DNA of 64,000 nt from Candidatus Phyllobacterium onerii (GTDB lineage: Bacteria > Pseudomonadota > Alphaproteobacteria > Rhizobiales > Rhizobiaceae): the NCBI RefSeq assembly GCF_028331445.1, contig NZ_JAQMHX010000013.1, positions 62,001 to 126,000 of the forward strand, in the 5' to 3' direction. This document shows positions 62,635 to 64,000 of this stretch, one piece after another. Within the stretch, counting starts at the first letter, position 1. Each line of letters opens with the position of its first letter. The translations under genes and the position numbers were made by a program. The notes beneath the pieces were generated by a model. The model saw only the letters and a list, made by a program, of their open reading frames with translations, had not been told where the DNA came from and did no database searches.

Positions 62635-63909
62635 ATGTTTGAATTGCTGATCGTCGGTTTTCTTATTCTCCTGAACGGAGTTTTCGCACTATCTGAGCTT
62701 GCGGTGGTCTCGGCACGTAAAGCCCGACTGGAGATGTTGCTTGATCGCGGTGTCGCGGGAGCAAGCGCGGCCATTGCGCTTTCGGAGAATCCCGGGAAGT
62801 TCTTATCAACAGTTCAAATCGGCATCACACTCGTCGGTATCATCGCGGGTGCGTTTTCCGGTGCAACACTTGGATCGCGCATGAGCGTATTCCTTGCGGG
62901 TGCAGGCGTGCGCGCGGATATCGCCGATGTCGCAGGCTATGCTCTCGTTATCGGTATCATTACCTATCTTTCGGTAATCATCGGTGAACTCGTTCCCAAA
63001 CATCTGGCATTGAAGAACCCGGAGCGTATTGCCTGCTTCATCGCCCGCCCCATGAACGTCCTGTCGCTTGTCGCTGCGCCGGCGGTCTGGGCCTTGGATG
63101 CGTCGACGCGCGGTGTGTTTAGGCTCCTTGGTATATCGACTGCTTCCGAAAGCGCCATAACCGACGAAGAGATCCTGACGATTGTTGCCGAGGCGGGCAG
63201 CACAGGCGTGATCGAGGAAGCAGAGCGCTCAATGATATCGGGTGTAATCAGGCTCGGCGATCGCAGCGTTCGGGCTGTGATGACCCCGCGGACTGAAGTC
63301 GAGATGGTCGACGTCGGCGAAGATGCGATGTCATTGAAACGCAAACTCATCGCAGCCAACCATTCCTGTCTCCCGGCGTTTGACGGTGACCGCGACAACG
63401 TTGTCGGCGTCATCATGCTTCGGGATATGATCGAGCCGATGCTTGCATCCTCGGCGGTGGTCATCCGCGACCACGTGCGTCATGCTCCGATCATTCCCGA
63501 CACGATGGATGCCTTGGCGGCGCTCAAGGTCCTGCGAAATGCCGATGTGCCAATGGCGCTCGTTCATGACGAATATGGTCACTTTGAGGGACTTTTGACG
63601 CCCGGCGACATTCTTGATGCCATCGCGGGTGCGTTCCGCTCGGATGAGGATCAGTCAGAGAATGAGGCGGTGCGGCGGGAGGACGGATCCTGGCTTCTTG
63701 CGGGTTGGATGCCAGTCGATGAAATGGCGGATTTGCTCGGTCTCGACCTACCTGAACACCGCCACTACGAGACGGTAGCGGGCTTTGTGATCGATCACTT
63801 GGAAAGGATTCCCGTAACCGGAGAGGCCATAGAAGTCGACAATTGGCGATTCGAGGTCGTCGACCTTGATCACCGCCGCGTCGACAAAGTCTTGGCGTCC
63901 CGCTTGTAG
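62635..63909 (+). CDS. CNNM/CorC (HlyC/CorC, TlyC)-family membrane protein
   Basis: The 424-residue protein has a CNNM/DUF21 membrane domain (about 1-190: LLIVGFLILLNGVFALSELA, ALSENPGKFLSTVQIGITLVG, SVIIGELVPKHLAL), two CBS domains (about 205-330, MTPRTEVEMVDVGED, VPMALVHDEYGHFEGLLTPGD) and a C-terminal CorC_HlyC domain. Homologues export Mg2+/Co2+ or act as accessory factors. The full domain set and length suggest a functional protein. Despite the old name it is not a haemolysin. Confidence 0.93.
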   Translation: MFELLIVGFLILLNGVFALSELAVVSARKARLEMLLDRGVAGASAAIALSENPGKFLSTVQIGITLVGIIAGAFSGATLGSRMSVFLAGAGVRADIADVAGYALVIGIITYLSVIIGELVPKHLALKNPERIACFIARPMNVLSLVAAPAVWALDASTRGVFRLLGISTASESAITDEEILTIVAEAGSTGVIEEAERSMISGVIRLGDRSVRAVMTPRTEVEMVDVGEDAMSLKRKLIAANHSCLPAFDGDRDNVVGVIMLRDMIEPMLASSAVVIRDHVRHAPIIPDTMDALAALKVLRNADVPMALVHDEYGHFEGLLTPGDILDAIAGAFRSDEDQSENEAVRREDGSWLLAGWMPVDEMADLLGLDLPEHRHYETVAGFVIDHLERIPVTGEAIEVDNWRFEVVDLDHRRVDKVLASRL

Positions 63910-64000
63910 CAGATCGGGTCTAAAGTTAGGGGAGGTCCTGTCCAGTTCTGGTCGGTCCAGAACGTGGCTCCCGGCGATAGATGTCATCTTAAATGATAGT

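Noticed and set aside
60989-63950. 14-base inverted match CAGAACTGGACAGG (60989-61002) and its complement (63937-63950), as possible ends of a mobile element
   Set aside because: Matches of this length are expected by chance in 64 kb, and no transposase or target duplication was seen.

Overview
The window looks like a chromosome or chromid segment from an alphaproteobacterium of the order Hyphomicrobiales (rhizobia / Phyllobacterium / Brucella relatives). The evidence is indirect: moderately high GC, a Ros/MucR-type regulator, a rhamnose locus with the rhizobial rhaR-S-T-P-Q-U-K and divergent rhaD-I layout, a DctB/DctD/DctA dicarboxylate system with a sigma-54 promoter, and a palindromic intergenic repeat of the kind found across this order. 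No rRNA, tRNA or other phylogenetic marker was found, so I do not name a genus.

Layout. 1-2.6 kb: start of a LysE-like exporter divergent from an Lrp regulator, then small cell-envelope or unknown proteins. 2.8-10.3 kb: a CUT1 sugar ABC operon (binding protein, two permeases, GlmS-like SIS isomerase, PfkB kinase, ATPase) facing a ROK regulator. 10.3-14.3 kb: a Fic protein, a PAS-LuxR regulator, a two-subunit 3-oxoacid CoA-transferase and small proteins. 14.3-20.6 kb: tryptophan catabolism, with kynureninase and tryptophan 2,3-dioxygenase divergent from an ABC importer and an alpha/beta hydrolase carrying the HGGYW motif of eukaryotic-type kynurenine formamidases. 20.8-29.1 kb: a CUT2 sugar operon of YtfQRT-YjfF type with aldose epimerase, an unusual homoserine-dehydrogenase-like SAF-domain oxidoreductase and a LacI regulator. 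29.1-33.9 kb: dctD-dctB and divergent dctA with two dyads and a -24/-12 promoter. 33.9-44.7 kb: the complete L-rhamnose uptake and catabolism locus. 44.8-53.9 kb: a dipeptide-type ABC transporter interleaved with a deacetylase-like amidohydrolase, a RidA protein, an IclR regulator and a SelA-like PLP enzyme. 54.0-56.3 kb: kbl-tdh threonine degradation.

56.3-62.6 kb is different: gene-poor and full of broken genes. It holds a truncated GSU2403-type nucleotidyltransferase, a twice-frameshifted CusF-like copper protein, an SRAP (YedK/HMCES-like) gene with two frameshifts, an AAC(3)-I-like aminoglycoside acetyltransferase with an N-terminal frameshift, and a remnant with an in-frame stop. Intact YihY and MucR genes lie among them. 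The window ends with a CNNM/CorC-type membrane protein.

The most promising uncharacterised unit is the 44.8-53.9 kb cluster, which reads as uptake, amide hydrolysis, PLP-dependent ammonia loss and RidA-assisted imine hydrolysis of an unknown small amide. Second are the complete tryptophan-to-anthranilate unit with its own importer and the SAF-domain oxidoreductase of the CUT2 operon. A recurring design is also visible: three unrelated sugar ABC operons each carry a hairpin followed by a U-tract between the binding-protein gene and the next transporter gene.
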